Source of the DNA: Maratus speciosus
Taxonomy: Eukaryota; Arthropoda; Arachnida; Araneae; Salticidae
Direction: 5' to 3'
Assembly (NCBI GenBank): GCA_963932465.1
Contig: OZ010791.1
Span: forward strand, 155,169,915-155,233,914
DNA: 64,000 nucleotides
Part shown: positions 14,015 through 25,614 of the stretch, piece by piece
Layout of the letters: each line of letters opens with the position of its first letter
Position numbering within the stretch: the first letter of the stretch is position 1
Position numbers and translations under genes: made by a program
Notes under the pieces: generated by a model
Database searches by the model: none
What the model saw: the letters and a program-made list of their open reading frames with translations, nothing else
Told to the model about the DNA's origin: nothing

Positions 14015-15145
14015 TATGAGGCATTTTCACACAATTTTGAATTTTAAGTCCCTGAATAATAATTTTTATTTTAGTACATAATCTTGTTTTTTTCTTATGC
14101 TGGAAAACATCCCATTGCATAACTGTATAAAAATATTAACGATATAAATAAGTTTTTGACGATGTTGGAGGTCCAAATATTCCACGAAATTCCTATACTG
14201 TCCCGTGTCCCTGATGTTGATTTTTAAGTTTGGAGTTGTCTCTATAAAATTGTTTCAATAAAAGTAATTCGATGTAATTTTTTCCCGAAACTGGGACTAT
14301 TGTTTCATATAAATATGTAGCAAAAAATTGAACTGCACACATTTTTACGGTTGTTATTATTTTTTTTAACTCTGTCCCTGGATTTTAGATTCCTTACCGT
14401 CCCTCTTGCTAAAATTATACAAAACAATCACTTCAGATGCAGCGGCAGATTTTTTTTTCAACATTTTTCTCATGCAGAAGTATGCTAGAGAAAGAAAGGC
14501 AAAAATTCTTTGACAGGAAATTTACTGCAGAATTTAAATCAGCATTTAAATATCAATTTCAAGCATCGTGGCTTTATTGGTTGACTTACCGTCCTCAAGG
14601 TTTATTCCTGCACTTTTCGAAGTAAGTTATTTTTTTTTAATTTAATCCAATGTAAATTACTGTTTCTAAAAATTAATGAACATTGTGGGTATAACTTAGT
14701 CTTAACATGATTTACCTAAAAATAGGTGGTAATTTTCCTTACCGCCTCCTCCTTACCATCCCCCTTTTTTTTTCCCTTAGTGTCCCTTTTTTTCCTTACC
14801 TTCTTTAACACCCCTTTAAGACAATATTATACCAAAATTTTGTACTAAAAATACTACATTGTTATTATTTCTTATTTGAATGTCCTGTGGGTACTATGAA
14901 AATTCATTATAAGTAAAAATTAAGAAGAAAATAAAAAGTTATAGTGGTAAAATGGTAAGGAAAATTAAACTCGCAAGTTAAACTTAAAACCCCAGTTAAA
15001 TAAAAAAAAATTTCGCTGTTGACCATTTTTTCTTTATTTTGAATCATTAAGGCATTCGTCTATAAGTTTAAAATGTTATTTTACTAAGTTTACTTTCACC
15101 AGATTATTATTCCTGAAAGTTAAAATTTTGTGAGAATGCCTCATA
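14015..15145. mobile_element. Family A TIR element, copy 1
   Basis: About 1.13 kb with terminal inverted repeats of the GAGGCATTTTCACA type, related to GGGGCATTCTCACAATC in copy 3. The interior contains recurrent ttaccgtcccct-like tracts. The same order recurs at 49782 and 58407. No coding capacity; a 62-codon frame at 14437 falls inside a conserved interior segment but is not kept in other copies. Confidence 0.8.
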
Positions 15146-15349
15146 TACGCTATTACTTTATTTCAGAAATAGAGGGTATACGGAACTTCTTAATAAAATC
15201 CAGAAGATATACGGCGTATACCTCCGTATACCCTCCACTAGATCTTTGGATACTACACCATAATAGGACTAATTAAAGGGATTGTTTTAAAACTGTACAA
15301 ATTAACAGTTGAAAATGAAATATGTAGGTATATAAAAAAATAAAAATAA

Positions 15350-15800
15350 AGTCATTATTATTTTTTTTTTTTTGCGGTAAGAGTTGGTTCTAGAAAAAAC
15401 ATGTCAATATGAAAGCTGTATATAACATTAAGAATATTTATAATAAATTTAAATGGATTTGATATCTTGAGAATTGACGAAGTTGTGAATATTTTTCTCC
15501 CTAAAACTCTATTTGTTTCCGCCCCTTGAGCCCATATTTAATTTTATCAAAAATCTGCCATACATAAATTTTTGGCACTTTTCCTAGAAGTAATAATAAC
15601 TTTAAACTGATTTGAATGTATTATAATTAAGAAGCTATGGGGGTTTTCGGTTTTCACAAAACCTCTCCCTATTTCTATCCCCTTGGTCCGATTTTGCCCA
15701 TTAACGAACCTGACCGAGATTTTATGCCCCTTGATTTTATGTATCAGTTTGAAAGAGATTTGTGCAGAATTATGGAAGTTATCGTGTCTATAAAAAAGTG

Positions 15801-15831
<31 letters not shown>

Positions 15832-16420
15832 CCGGGTGAGCCAAAAGTTCGTTAAAACTTTAAAAACTCATAAAAAAGGAAGAAATTGTGATAAAGGAGA
15901 GCTGTTTGCAAGAAAGATATACACAAGGTAGTCGGACTTTTTTTAAGCAGAAAAAAAAAGGCTACAAAATCACATGTAGAGGGCGCTGACGACTCGAAAC
16001 ACAATGAACAGGACAACAATGCGCGCTATTCTCTATTCATTTCTTCTTCCAATAACAAATGTTCAACATGACCTCCAGAACATTCTACGACACAACTGCT
16101 GTCCTGTTCATTGTGTTTCTGGTCGTCAGCACATGTGATTTTTTAACTTTTTTTTTTTTTTTTTCTTTTTTTGCTGCTAAAAAAATCCGACTACCTTGTG
16201 AGTCCTTTCTTGCAAACCGCAATCCTTTATCATAATTTCTTCCTATTTTATGTGTTTTTAAAGTTTTAACGAACTTTTGGCTCACCCGGTATATAAAGTT
16301 TTTAATTAGGAGTGGTTTGGGGCTCTAGGGATCATGAACGGAGTAGATCTGCAAAATTTTTTCAGACATTCTAACATAGGGGGACATGTAATAGGTAGTA
16401 TTTAGTACGAAATCTACTGA
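15350..16420 (-). repeat. Family B repeat, copy 1 (truncated)
   Basis: Reverse-complement match to the family B copy at 59185-61752: shared blocks include 'ccgccccttgagcccat', 'ccccttggtccgatttt', 'ttatcgtgtctata', a GATA/TATC microsatellite, and ggtagtattt...acgaaatctac at the far end. Its left part is truncated near 15360. A MITE sits in its microsatellite. Confidence 0.75.
15831..16290. mobile_element. MITE with TIR ACCGGGTGAGCCAAAAGTTC
   Basis: About 460 bp; both ends carry accgggtgagccaaaagttc in inverted orientation, and the similarity extends inward for about 150 bp (cacaaggtagtcggactt, tgttcattgtgttt). It is inserted in the (GATA)n/(TA)n tract of family B. No transposase frame. Confidence 0.8.
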
Positions 16421-16599
16421 AAAGTATCTCTTTTGAGAAAAATGACTTTAAAGTTCAAATTCACCTTGACTTGGATAGGTATCGCTCCACATATTTTATC
16501 ATAAAACCGATTCTAATTGCAGCATTGTCATTTTTTTTTTAAAGTTTAGTGACATGTTATTCTTTAATAATAGACCAAAATTTCTTTTTGACATTTTTT

Positions 16600-18480
16600 A
16601 AATTTTTAAGGTAATCTCCCCTACCTTAAAGGTATCCCCTCAATCAAATTTTTACCCACGCCCCAAACATAAATCTTATACAATAGTATGTTAAATATTT
16701 GAAAAATCTTAAAAAATTACGCCTTATTAAAAATATTTTCCACTACAAATGCTTTGAAGGTATTCTTGATTACATTTGGTATTTAAAATTTTTTTTTTTT
16801 TAAGTAAAAAAACCCTCAATTATTTTTTTCAAAAATTCTGTGGATGATTTTTAAATATTAATTTAAAAAATGGACCGCTTTTCAAAATTAACTAATTGGA
16901 TGTGCCAATCCCAAAACTTAATATTTCAAAATGGAGTTACAAATGTCAATAGTTATATATTAATTCAATGCTATACCAACTTTGACTTTCATCTTAAATT
17001 TCTGCTTCAGTCAATTAATTGGAGTGAAAACGAGTTAATCTCGATCATGATATTTATTAAAATCTATAGTTTTCCGTTATTCTGCTGTACATCAGCTGTT
17101 GGCGAATAACCGGCTTATCATGATGCGAAGTTCCCGTCGCTATCCGAGCCGCCGGTGTACAATAGAACTGCGAAAAATCAAGAAAATTATACTAAAATCG
17201 CTATTACAGTGCTCTCTTTAGGCGGAATATTTCCAAATTCAAGGAGTACCTGCTTGGCATAGTCAAAAACATACACAAAAAATTGGTTCAATTCTATGCA
17301 TAACTTCATACGCTTTTCGGAGGTACAGTAATGAAAATGGAGCAAAAATCGCTATTATAGCATCCTCTTCAGTCGGAATTTTTCTACATTAAGTAGGACC
17401 TTCTTGTCATGGCCAAAAACATGCACACAAAAAAAAATTTGGTTCAATTCTATGCACGGCTTCATACACTTTTTGATCAAGCAATGGCGACATACGGTCA
17501 CACGGACAGACAGACATTTTCTATAAACATGTTTTTGGGGATATCTGATCTCTAAAACGTGTAAATCCGTCTAAAACCGGAAGTCGAAAAAAATTTCGAT
17601 TACGATACTTTCTTCTATTGAAGGTAGACGAAAGTAAAAATCAATTTCTCAACTAAATAAAACAACTCTCTTCATTTTATAACAGAAAATATCATTATCT
17701 TCGTTATTTATTTAAAAAAAATTATTTTCGGTAAAAAATAATTACTAAAGATAAAAAAGCGCCCTGCAGGCGTTTAAATACAATTCAGCAGCAAAGAGTA
17801 ACTATTAGTATCATTTTAACATCTTTTATGTCCCACGAGTTCAAAAAGCTAGAATGATGTGTCACTTGGAGGAGATATAAACTACTTTTAACGACGATTA
17901 AATGTCACTGGTGCTCATTTACTTCTTCCTAATAAGAGTGCACTTGATATGCGAACGCCCCCAAACGCACGAATAACTTGGAATACTTGTTTTATCATTA
18001 ATTTTTTTCTTCTTTTTTTTATGAAGTAAAAATATTTGTTAAGGTTCTTAACGATAATTTGAGTTTTCGAAATTAATAAACACTAGCACCTTGTGTTCAA
18101 TTCGAAATTTTATTCTCACTGTATCATTCTTGCTGTTTAGATACAGTTGTCATGATCTTGAGGCATAGTGATCCAAAAAGACCCACTAACTGAATTTTTT
18201 CGAACATGCGACCTAACCAATAAACATTTTATGATTTCTACTTTTTATATTTATTTATGAAATTGTTGCATAATAATAATAATAATAATAAATCCAAACT
18301 TTCGTTATAAATAATTAGCTATTTTATAGCAGCAATGTGTTATTACTATCCGTTCCAATACGAATCTACGGCGACAAAACCTTTTGAAATTCACAATAGA
18401 CCTGTTTAAATCCAACACTTTAAATTCAATAATATTATCTACACCAGATATGTGAGAGAGCAAGAGCTTCACTTAAAGGT
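16600..18480. repeat. Family C repeat, copy a (with 0.75-kb insert)
   Basis: Starts with aaggtatcccctcaatcaaa and ends just before the next copy. Relative to copies b and d it carries about 745 extra bases (16888-17633), which contain an internal tandem duplication of about 153 bp (aaaatcgctattac... at 17193 and 17346) and end in a cggacagacagac stretch. Contains the most conserved block of the family at 17824-17960. Confidence 0.75.
18269..18290. repeat. (AAT)n microsatellite
   Basis: Seven perfect AAT units inside family C copy a. Confidence 0.9.
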
Positions 18481-19270
18481 ATCCTCTCCTTCATATTTTT
18501 ACTCACGCTCCAGATATAAATCTTATACATTAGTATGTTAAATATTTGAAAAATCTTGAAAATTACGTCTTATTAAAAATATTTTTCACAACAAATGCTT
18601 CGACGGCATTCTTGATAACATTTTGCATTTTAAAATTTTAAATTTTAAAAAAGTAAAAATAACCTTAAATATTTTTAAAAACAAATTCTCTGTATGGTTT
18701 TTAAATATTAATTTAAAAAATGGACCGCTTTTCAAAATCAAAAATCAATTTCTTAACTAAATAAAACAACTCTGTTCATTTTATAACAGAAATTTTTTAT
18801 CCGATATACTGTGTTTTCCATATATAATAATCTTCGTTATTTATTTAAAAATAATTATTTTTGGTAAAAATAATTACTAAAGATAAAAATGAGCCCTGCA
18901 GGCGTTTCAGCACAATTCAGCAGCAAAGAGTAACTATTAGTATTATTTTGACATCTTTTATGTCCCACGAGTTCAAAAAGCTGGAATGATGTGTCAATTC
19001 GAGGAGATATAAACTACTTTTAACGACGATTAAATGTCAATGCTGCTCATTTTCTTCTTTCTAATAAGAGTGCACTTGATATGCGAACGCCCCCAAAGAC
19101 ACGAATAAGTTGGAATACATTAAGTGTCTAAAAGACAGCGTATATGTCACTTGTTCTATCATAAAATTTTTTTTTTTAATGAAGTAAAAATATCTGTTAA
19201 GGTTCTTTACGATAATTTGAGTTTTCGAAATTAATAAACATTTAATGATTTCTACTTTTTTGCATTATAT
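18470..19270. repeat. Family C repeat, copy b
   Basis: Colinear with copy a without the 745-bp insert; includes ccctgcaggcgtttcagcac and tgtcccacgagttcaaaaag. No conserved frame across copies. Confidence 0.8.
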
Positions 19271-19364
19271 ATATATATAATGTATGTCGAAAAAAATGTT
19301 TAATTTTGTGTAATTAATGTAAATTTATGTAATTGTAATTTTTAAACTATAAAACACTCTTCAA

Positions 19365-19630
19365 ACAGGCACTTTCGTTGCCATATTTAAAGCCGTCTGG
19401 CATTAACTTTGCAACCGAATTTGTGTCTGGCAAATTAATTATAGGTTTTCTGCTAGCCTAAGTTTAATGTCTTGTTATTTTTAAACTTGATAAAATGACG
19501 TAAAGATGACTTATAATTTTTAAACTGTAAAACTCTTCTGAAACAGGCACTTTCGTTGCCATATTTAAAACCGTCCGGCATTAACTTTGCAACCGAATTT
19601 GTATCTGGAAAATTAATTATAGGTTGTCTG
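19365..19630. repeat. Tandem duplication of about 175 bp
   Basis: ggcactttcgttgccatatt followed by ccgtc(t/c)ggcattaactttgc occurs twice, near 19368 and 19545. No coding potential kept between the two units. Confidence 0.75.
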
Positions 19631-19631
19631 T

Positions 19632-20182
19632 TAACCAAAGAGTAATATGTTACCTATAAATGTGGATCTGGCAGGATCTTAGTGACATTGGTAAGTCTGA
19701 TAATAATGGATTAATATCACAAATAGTTAGTAGAAACAGATGTCATAGACAAAAATCATGCTAAAAGGACGTAATTTTGAAGTTTTTTGACCTGCATAAC
19801 CCCTTCTCCCACAGGTAAACGCAACGTCTACCGACTGCCAGACCGCCCGCAAACGTACTGCACCATAAATCGGAAAAACGTATAAAGAAATGAGCCTTGA
19901 TAAAATGACGCAATTTTGAAGTTATTTGACCTGCATAACCCATCTTCCCGCTGGTAAACGCAACGTCTCCTGAATGCCGGACTGCCCGCAGACGTACTAC
20001 ACCATAAATCGGAAAAACATATAGAAATATGAGCCTTGATAAAATGACGTGTTTTTTGACGTTGTACTTAGACTATGTTTCCACTAACTATTTGTGATAT
20101 TAATCCATTATTATCAGACTTACCAATGTCGCTAAGATCCTACCAGATCCACATTTATAGGTAACATATTACTCTTTGGTTA
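19632..20182. mobile_element. Foldback element with 105-bp arms
   Basis: Left arm 19632-19735 (ttaaccaaagagtaatatgt...) is the near-exact complement of 20079-20182. Between the arms two 140-bp units (19768-19907 and 19908-20047), each containing gacctgcataaccc and gtaaacgcaacgtct, stand in tandem. No transposase; interrupts the family C series. Confidence 0.85.
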
Positions 20183-20189
20183 GCTCTTA

Positions 20190-20992
20190 GACTATTTTAT
20201 GTCCCACGAGTTCAAGAAACTAGAATGATGTGTCACTTGGAGGAGATATATACTACTTTTAACGACGATTAAATGTCACTGCTGCTCATTTTCTTCTTTC
20301 TAATAAGAGTGCACTTGGTATGCGAACGCCACCAAAGGCACGAATAACTTGGAATACATTAAGTATCTTAAAAGACAGCGTATATTTCACATGTTTTATC
20401 ATTATTATTATTTTTTTTTTATGAAGTAAAAATATCTGTTAAGGTTCTTTACGATATTTTGAGTTTCCGAAATTAATAAACATATAATGATTTTCACTTT
20501 TTATATTTATTTATGAATATGTTGCATAATAATAAAAAGAAAAAATCCAAACTTTCGTTATAAATAATTAGCTATTTTACAGCAGCAATGTGTCATTACT
20601 ATTCGTTCCAATACGAATCTACGGCGTCAAAACCTTTTGAAATTCACAATAGACCTGTTTAAATCCAACACTTTAAATTCAATAATATTATCTACACCAT
20701 ATATGTGAGGGAGCAAGAGCTTCACTTAATCCAGGGGTCGTACTTGTCCTGAAATTTCACGACCGAGAAACTCTTCGGTACCAGTATTTTCTTATGGAAA
20801 AATCTGTTCTTAAATAAGGCGAAATTTCACGCGTTTAACCTAGATTTTTTTTCTATAAACAAATAGTGATATTTGTCCTGAAAAAATCCCTTAAGCATAC
20901 GACCCCTGACTTAAAGGTATCCTCTCCTTCAGATTTTTACCCATGCCCCAAATACAAATCTTATACATTAGTATGTTAAATATTTGAAAAAT
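20190..20992. repeat. Family C repeat, copies c and start of d
   Basis: Copy c begins near 20190 at the conserved block (tttatgtcccacgagttcaa) and runs to the hAT-like insertion at 20732. Copy d restarts at about 20909 (acttaaaggtatcctctcc) and is cut by the LTR element at 20992. Confidence 0.75.
20732..20908. mobile_element. hAT-like MITE (177 bp)
   Basis: Ends CAGGGGTCGTA and its complement. Flanked by acttaatc on the left and acttaaag on the right, an 8-bp duplication with two mismatches. The empty site (cttcacttaaaggtatcc) is present in copy b at about 18471. CAGGGGT termini and 8-bp duplications are typical of hAT. No transposase. Confidence 0.85.
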
Positions 20993-21873
20993 TGTAAAAC
21001 CTTCGACTAACATGTGGAAGTGGTAGCGTGGAACTTCAGTCAAGCGGAGGCCCAAGTAATAATTAAATCAAACAATTTATTTAAATGCATAAGATAAATG
21101 AATATTTTTTGATTAAATACTTGTAATTACAACTACATTATATTTTTGGGTACTTTCAGCTGATGACAATGTTCATTAAAGACTTAATGTTCAGTGTATA
21201 AGATTAACCTTCAAATTCTATTAGCTTCGTTCTCGATACAAATCCAAAATCTTGTCACGATAGTCTGGTAAGAAACAGCTGCCTCTGTTTTCTGGTGTAT
21301 AACAGTCCTTGTCAACTACACAATATCTCGCGGTTTACACTGGAGAAAACATACCCAGCCCGAAACGGCGGATTCTTCTATCCCTTCGGATCTTTCCGAA
21401 AACTCAACTCCCAACTCAGAGAGCAGCTCTCTCCTTGGGATTCAAAAACGCATCTCCCCCTTTTCTCTGTTCGTTCAAATTCACCTTCCTAAAACAAAGG
21501 CTATCTGTCGGCCCACTCAGAGCCTAGGTTGAATGATATCACTAACAAACTTCGATATCATTGGTCAAGAGAGACCCTCTCTGCTAGCGTGAGAAAATTT
21601 TGCATCTAGTTTCATTTTTAAATTGTCCTGGGAAAATATCGGCAAAGTTGCTACTTAAAAGGAATTCCATAACTCCTATTTTCTTCATGCCGTTCTACTT
21701 TTCCGTCAACTTTTAAGATTGGTTTAGATGGATTGATTCTTTTTATCATTTCCGGCAGAATTGAGACTTAGAAATATTTTGAGCTGTTATGCTTATACAT
21801 TGCTTTTCCTATCTAGAGTTCTCATTTGAAAATATATGGGACCTTTTTTGTGAATCCCATTGGATTCTTCACA
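20993..21873 (-). repeat. 3' LTR of the gag-protease element
   Basis: 881 bp, TG...CA termini. It matches the other LTR base for base except one substitution I could find, in the attaaagac/atttaagac stretch near 21177. Such similarity means a very young insertion or recent gene conversion. Short frames inside it occur identically in the other LTR and are not genes. Confidence 0.93.
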
Positions 21874-21874
21874 A

Positions 21875-21888
21875 TACCCCCCGCCTTT
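21875..21888 (-). promoter_or_regulatory. Polypurine tract
   Basis: On the minus strand the bases just before the 3' LTR read AAAGGCGGGGGGTA. A purine run in this position normally primes plus-strand DNA synthesis in LTR elements. Confidence 0.75.
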
Positions 21889-22178
21889 AAATGATATTTC
21901 GGCTGCAAGACGTAATATCTGCAAAGAAAAGGTTAGCTCATATATTAGAGTGGCCCTCCTTTATATATCTCACTCACCTTTTTCACAAAAAACTTTTCAT
22001 ACAATTTACATTTAACTTACTAATGCTGAGTACCTTTGATTATGAAATTTCACTTTTAAAAGACAAAACACATTTAAAATTTTACACTATGACATTTACA
22101 CAAAATAAGATAAATTTAATATGTACACCTAGTTAAATCGAATTCGACTCACTTGATCCGGCGCTAAATTTCTAACTG
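21889..22178 (-). other. 3' non-coding part of the LTR element
   Basis: About 290 bp between the Gag-protease stop codon and the polypurine tract. No reverse transcriptase, RNase H or integrase motif in any frame; too short for any of them. Confidence 0.6.
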
Positions 22179-24371
22179 CTAGAGCCTGTCATGTGAAGGC
22201 CTATTTCTATATTTAGGATAGTGTCTCGGACGTGAATCTTCGCTTGTCAACCTATTTATTTTCTCCGCGTTTTTTTCTTGTGGTTTTTGTTTATTTACAC
22301 GATAATTTTGCAACTTTTCGTGTCTACCTGTGGCGCTCGCCACACAATAAGCCGGGGACATTTTAGAGTCGCCCGTCCTCCGACTAATCTGTCTCATAAC
22401 ACTTTCGCGCTCTTTATTCCCGTCCAAATCCTTTACTAGATTTTCTGACCTGAGATACTTTTTGTTCTCGTTATTTCTAAACCAAAATTCTCTTTTGTTC
22501 CTTCTCAGTGTTATTTTCACCGACGTATCCCTTTGATTATCCGATCTATCTATACTTTGACACGCCCTATTTGCTTGTGTTAAATCCTCACACTCATGAT
22601 GCGATTTTTCTAACCCCTTTTTCAGTTTGACTTCTCGTATGGGGCAACCCATCTCATGATCCCCTTTGACATCTTTCTTTTTTCTTTTATTCGATCCTAA
22701 AACCTGATCTTCCTTTTTCGTGGGTGATACAGTATTATCCTTCCTTCCCTCCCAATTCTCATATCTCGTTTTTGACAGGGTACCTCCCATTTCCTTTCTT
22801 TCTCCCAAGTTCACGCTCGTCAATTTTGAGTAGTCCTCTCTCATCTTATTCTCCTCCCTTCGGGATGGATTCCCGTTTTCGTTTTTCGCTTTCGCTATGT
22901 TATGGATGACCACTGCATCTGAAATCTGCATTTTTTTCCTTTTAATATCATCAATTAATTTTTGAGTTTTGTTACCCAAAATATAGTAAGACAAATTCGT
23001 CTTTCTGTCCGTCACGATAGCTTTTGTTTTTAGTCTGCCGAGTCCTTCAATTTTTAAAACAACTTCGGCGGTCGGTAAGCGACGAGTATTGTTCATTAAC
23101 GGCTGTCTAACTCGAATGGTGCCACCGTCTAATTGATTGCGTTTAATAAATCTCCTCGAAATTACATCATATTGACTTCCACTATCTCTTAATGTTGTGC
23201 ATTCCCTTCCGTTGATTAGCGCGCGGCTTAGATAAGGCTTAAAACTTTCTTCAAAATTTGTACTTCCGCTAATATGATGAACGCTGGTAATTTGCTCTCC
23301 ATTTCTTTTGTTTTCGGGACAATTAACCTTCAAATGGTTTGGGCTCGAGCAAATGAAACACCTAATAGCCCTTTTGCGCTCAAAGATTTTTTCCCTTTCT
23401 TTCTCTATATTTCGTTCTCTCCAGTTAGTTCTGGTTTCGGAATGCCCCCCTCTCGTTTCGTCTTCATTTTCCATTTTCTCATCCCGCGAATTTTCTTCGA
23501 ATTTTAGCTTTTTGTTCCACGATTTTTTTGACGCCCCTCTTATAGTTTCGTATTCATCCAGATCCTTAGCTAGTGTTCCTGGATCTTTATATTTGGCCCA
23601 CGAATCTATAAAGTGCTCCCTTAATTCTGCTGGAGCACGCCTCTTAATCTGTTCGGTGATTAGCAAATCTTTTAACTCTTTAAAATTAGTAACCTCAAGA
23701 TCATTTAACCACCCTTCTAGAAAGCTATTTAGTTCAAAAATGAGGTCTTTCCACGGGCTATTCTGGTCTCGCAAATGTTTATCTAATTTTTGTCTATAAG
23801 CCTCGCCACTCAATCTAAAACGAGCTAACAGAATTGACTTCACATGCTGAAAGTTGTCAACTCGGTCTGTCGGTTCGCGCAAGATCAATTCAGCTATCTG
23901 TACGGGCAACAAAGCTAATAAATGCGTGACCAGATCCTCATTTTCTATCCCAGACCTTAATGCCTGTCGTTCAAACAAGTTTAAAAATAGAGTTATATCC
24001 GAAAGTTCTGGATCAAAACGATGCATTATAGTTTTTAGCGCTAATTTAGGTCTTTCCGATCCGTTACTGGAAATCGAGTTACGCCTCCCTGTATTTTGCG
24101 TTAATTTTAATTGCTCTAATTGAAAATTTCTCTCTTTTTCTTTCTCTTCTTTTTCCTTTTTCTCTCTTTCTAAAAGAAGTAGATCTTCCCTATCTTTCAC
24201 TATATATCCCACTTGCGTTAATGCAAAGTCGGCATCATAATCGTCCGCGCCCTCTATCTTTTGGATAATCGTCGCGATTATGTCACTTTCTTCTATCTGA
24301 ACTCCTAATACCTCTGCTAAATTTTGCAGATCAGCCTTTCGGCAATATTTCAATGCCGTTATTTTCGCCAT
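22179..24371 (-). CDS. Gag-protease polyprotein of LTR retrotransposon
   Basis: 730 codons without interruption, ATG start at 24371. Residues 1-60 form a short helical N-terminal part, and 60-92 are a charged Lys/Glu stretch likely to be a coiled coil. Residues about 115-280 look like a Ty3/gypsy capsid; its second half (about 185-280, with WKDLIFEL, LLITEQ and APAELREHF) resembles the SCAN domain, itself known to derive from a Gmr1-like gag. A CCHC zinc knuckle has C338, C341, H346 and C351 in the standard spacing. A retropepsin-like domain follows: catalytic D396-S-G, a VISRRF strand, and ILG at 464-466. The last roughly 250 residues are charged and unrecognised, and replace the expected polymerase. 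The intact frame suggests recent function. Capsid and protease calls rest on visible motifs; packaging activity is inferred. Confidence 0.9.
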   Translation of the reverse strand: MAKITALKYCRKADLQNLAEVLGVQIEESDIIATIIQKIEGADDYDADFALTQVGYIVKDREDLLLLEREKKEKEEKEKERNFQLEQLKLTQNTGRRNSISSNGSERPKLALKTIMHRFDPELSDITLFLNLFERQALRSGIENEDLVTHLLALLPVQIAELILREPTDRVDNFQHVKSILLARFRLSGEAYRQKLDKHLRDQNSPWKDLIFELNSFLEGWLNDLEVTNFKELKDLLITEQIKRRAPAELREHFIDSWAKYKDPGTLAKDLDEYETIRGASKKSWNKKLKFEENSRDEKMENEDETRGGHSETRTNWRERNIEKEREKIFERKRAIRCFICSSPNHLKVNCPENKRNGEQITSVHHISGSTNFEESFKPYLSRALINGRECTTLRDSGSQYDVISRRFIKRNQLDGGTIRVRQPLMNNTRRLPTAEVVLKIEGLGRLKTKAIVTDRKTNLSYYILGNKTQKLIDDIKRKKMQISDAVVIHNIAKAKNENGNPSRREENKMREDYSKLTSVNLGERKEMGGTLSKTRYENWEGRKDNTVSPTKKEDQVLGSNKRKKKDVKGDHEMGCPIREVKLKKGLEKSHHECEDLTQANRACQSIDRSDNQRDTSVKITLRRNKREFWFRNNENKKYLRSENLVKDLDGNKERESVMRQISRRTGDSKMSPAYCVASATGRHEKLQNYRVNKQKPQEKNAEKINRLTSEDSRPRHYPKYRNRPSHDRL

Positions 24372-24881
24372 TATCTATCGATTTTATATTCCTACCGATA
24401 CTACAAAGATAACCTAACGATTTCCCTCTTTATGTATTTATTTATTTTTTGCAACTACCTCAGAAGATGTGAATTTGACACTTCACCGAGAATATTCTAA
24501 CCTTATCTACCGTTATAAAATGTTTTCAAACGTATTCACAATATACATAAATAAATTAGCAATACTATAATAAATTTCAGACATTCTACGTTTTAGTGTT
24601 AGTTTCGAAAAGAAAGTATAATTTTTCCACTTTTTACATTCCCTACACACACAAAATATAGAACATAAAAAAAAAAAAATATTTCCAAATGCTATAGGTA
24701 AACAATTTTCCCTATTTTACTCAGAATTGAACACTCCTTGCAACCTTTTCATATGCTTTTTCTATTTTGAATACAAGTATATATTTAGGAAAATCAATCA
24801 TTAAATAATCCAAATTGATTCTAAAATATTTTTCAAACAAACTTTCCTCACAATGGTACTTTTCTTACATGACATCTAATT

Positions 24882-24917
<36 letters not shown>

Positions 24918-25202
24918 ATCTAGTTCGATTTTAGTTTTCTGTATTCTTAATTTAAAAAAAAATTTCAAAATTTAAAGCCAATGACAAAGGGTATCAGCTT
25001 CCTTGTACTATAATTAATTAATAAGTTAATAATTTTCTATTTTAACTAACCAATTTTTCAATTTTAAAATTTTCATTTACCTCAAAACAAAAGTTTTCCT
25101 TTAAAATATTAATTTCTTATCAACATTTCAATTAATTAATAAATTAAGAGCCACTCAAAATAATGAGCTTACCTTTTGTTTTGCTGGGGCATTTTCTCTC
25201 GG
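24372..25202 (-). other. 5' leader of the LTR element
   Basis: About 830 bp of AT-rich DNA between the leader tandem repeats and the Gag start, including a long T run near 24890-24913 on the plus strand. No long frame. Unusually long leader for a gypsy-type element, possibly enlarged by simple-sequence growth. Confidence 0.5.
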
Positions 25203-25575
25203 GAACTGTACTGCACGGCACTGCACTGCACTGTAGTCTCCTTTCACTGCACACAGTCTTGCATCTGGATGTCGTCTAAAACACCTTTTTGGGGAACTGT
25301 CCGGCACGATACTGGTGTCACTTTTCTCTACGCACAGTCTTGCGTCTGGAGCACTTTCTTAGGGGAACTGTCCGGCACTATACTGGTGTCGTTTTCCTAT
25401 GCATACGGTCTTGCATCTGGAGCTCTTTCTTAGAGGAACTGTCCGGCACGATGCTGGTGTCGCTTTTTTCTACACACGGTCTTGCGTCTGGAGCACTTTC
25501 TTAGGGGAACTGTCCGGCACTATACTGGTGTCGTTTTCCTATGCACACGGTCTTGCCTCTGGAGCTCTTTCTCTT
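25203..25575 (-). repeat. 71-bp tandem repeats in the element's 5' leader
   Basis: The block containing gaactgtccggcac recurs at 25294, 25365, 25436 and 25507, exactly 71 bp apart. A more diverged first block begins at 25203. The units alternate between two slightly different versions. They sit directly downstream of the primer site in the 5' leader, where packaging or translation signals are often found; any such role here is inference. Confidence 0.85.
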
Positions 25576-25614
25576 AAGCTAGTCTTTTAATGTTCAGAGT
25601 CCTTGCTGTGCATA

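Noticed and set aside
21295..21527. Two overlapping 65- and 72-codon frames, repeated at 25936-26168
   Set aside because: Identical in both LTRs; LTR sequence, not a gene.
22724..24123. Several plus-strand frames opposite the Gag gene
   Set aside because: Antisense shadows of the intact 730-codon frame.
25176..25590. Three overlapping 63-85 codon frames with repeated GTVRH..GV motifs
   Set aside because: Arise because the 71-bp leader repeat is periodically open; opposite strand to the element.
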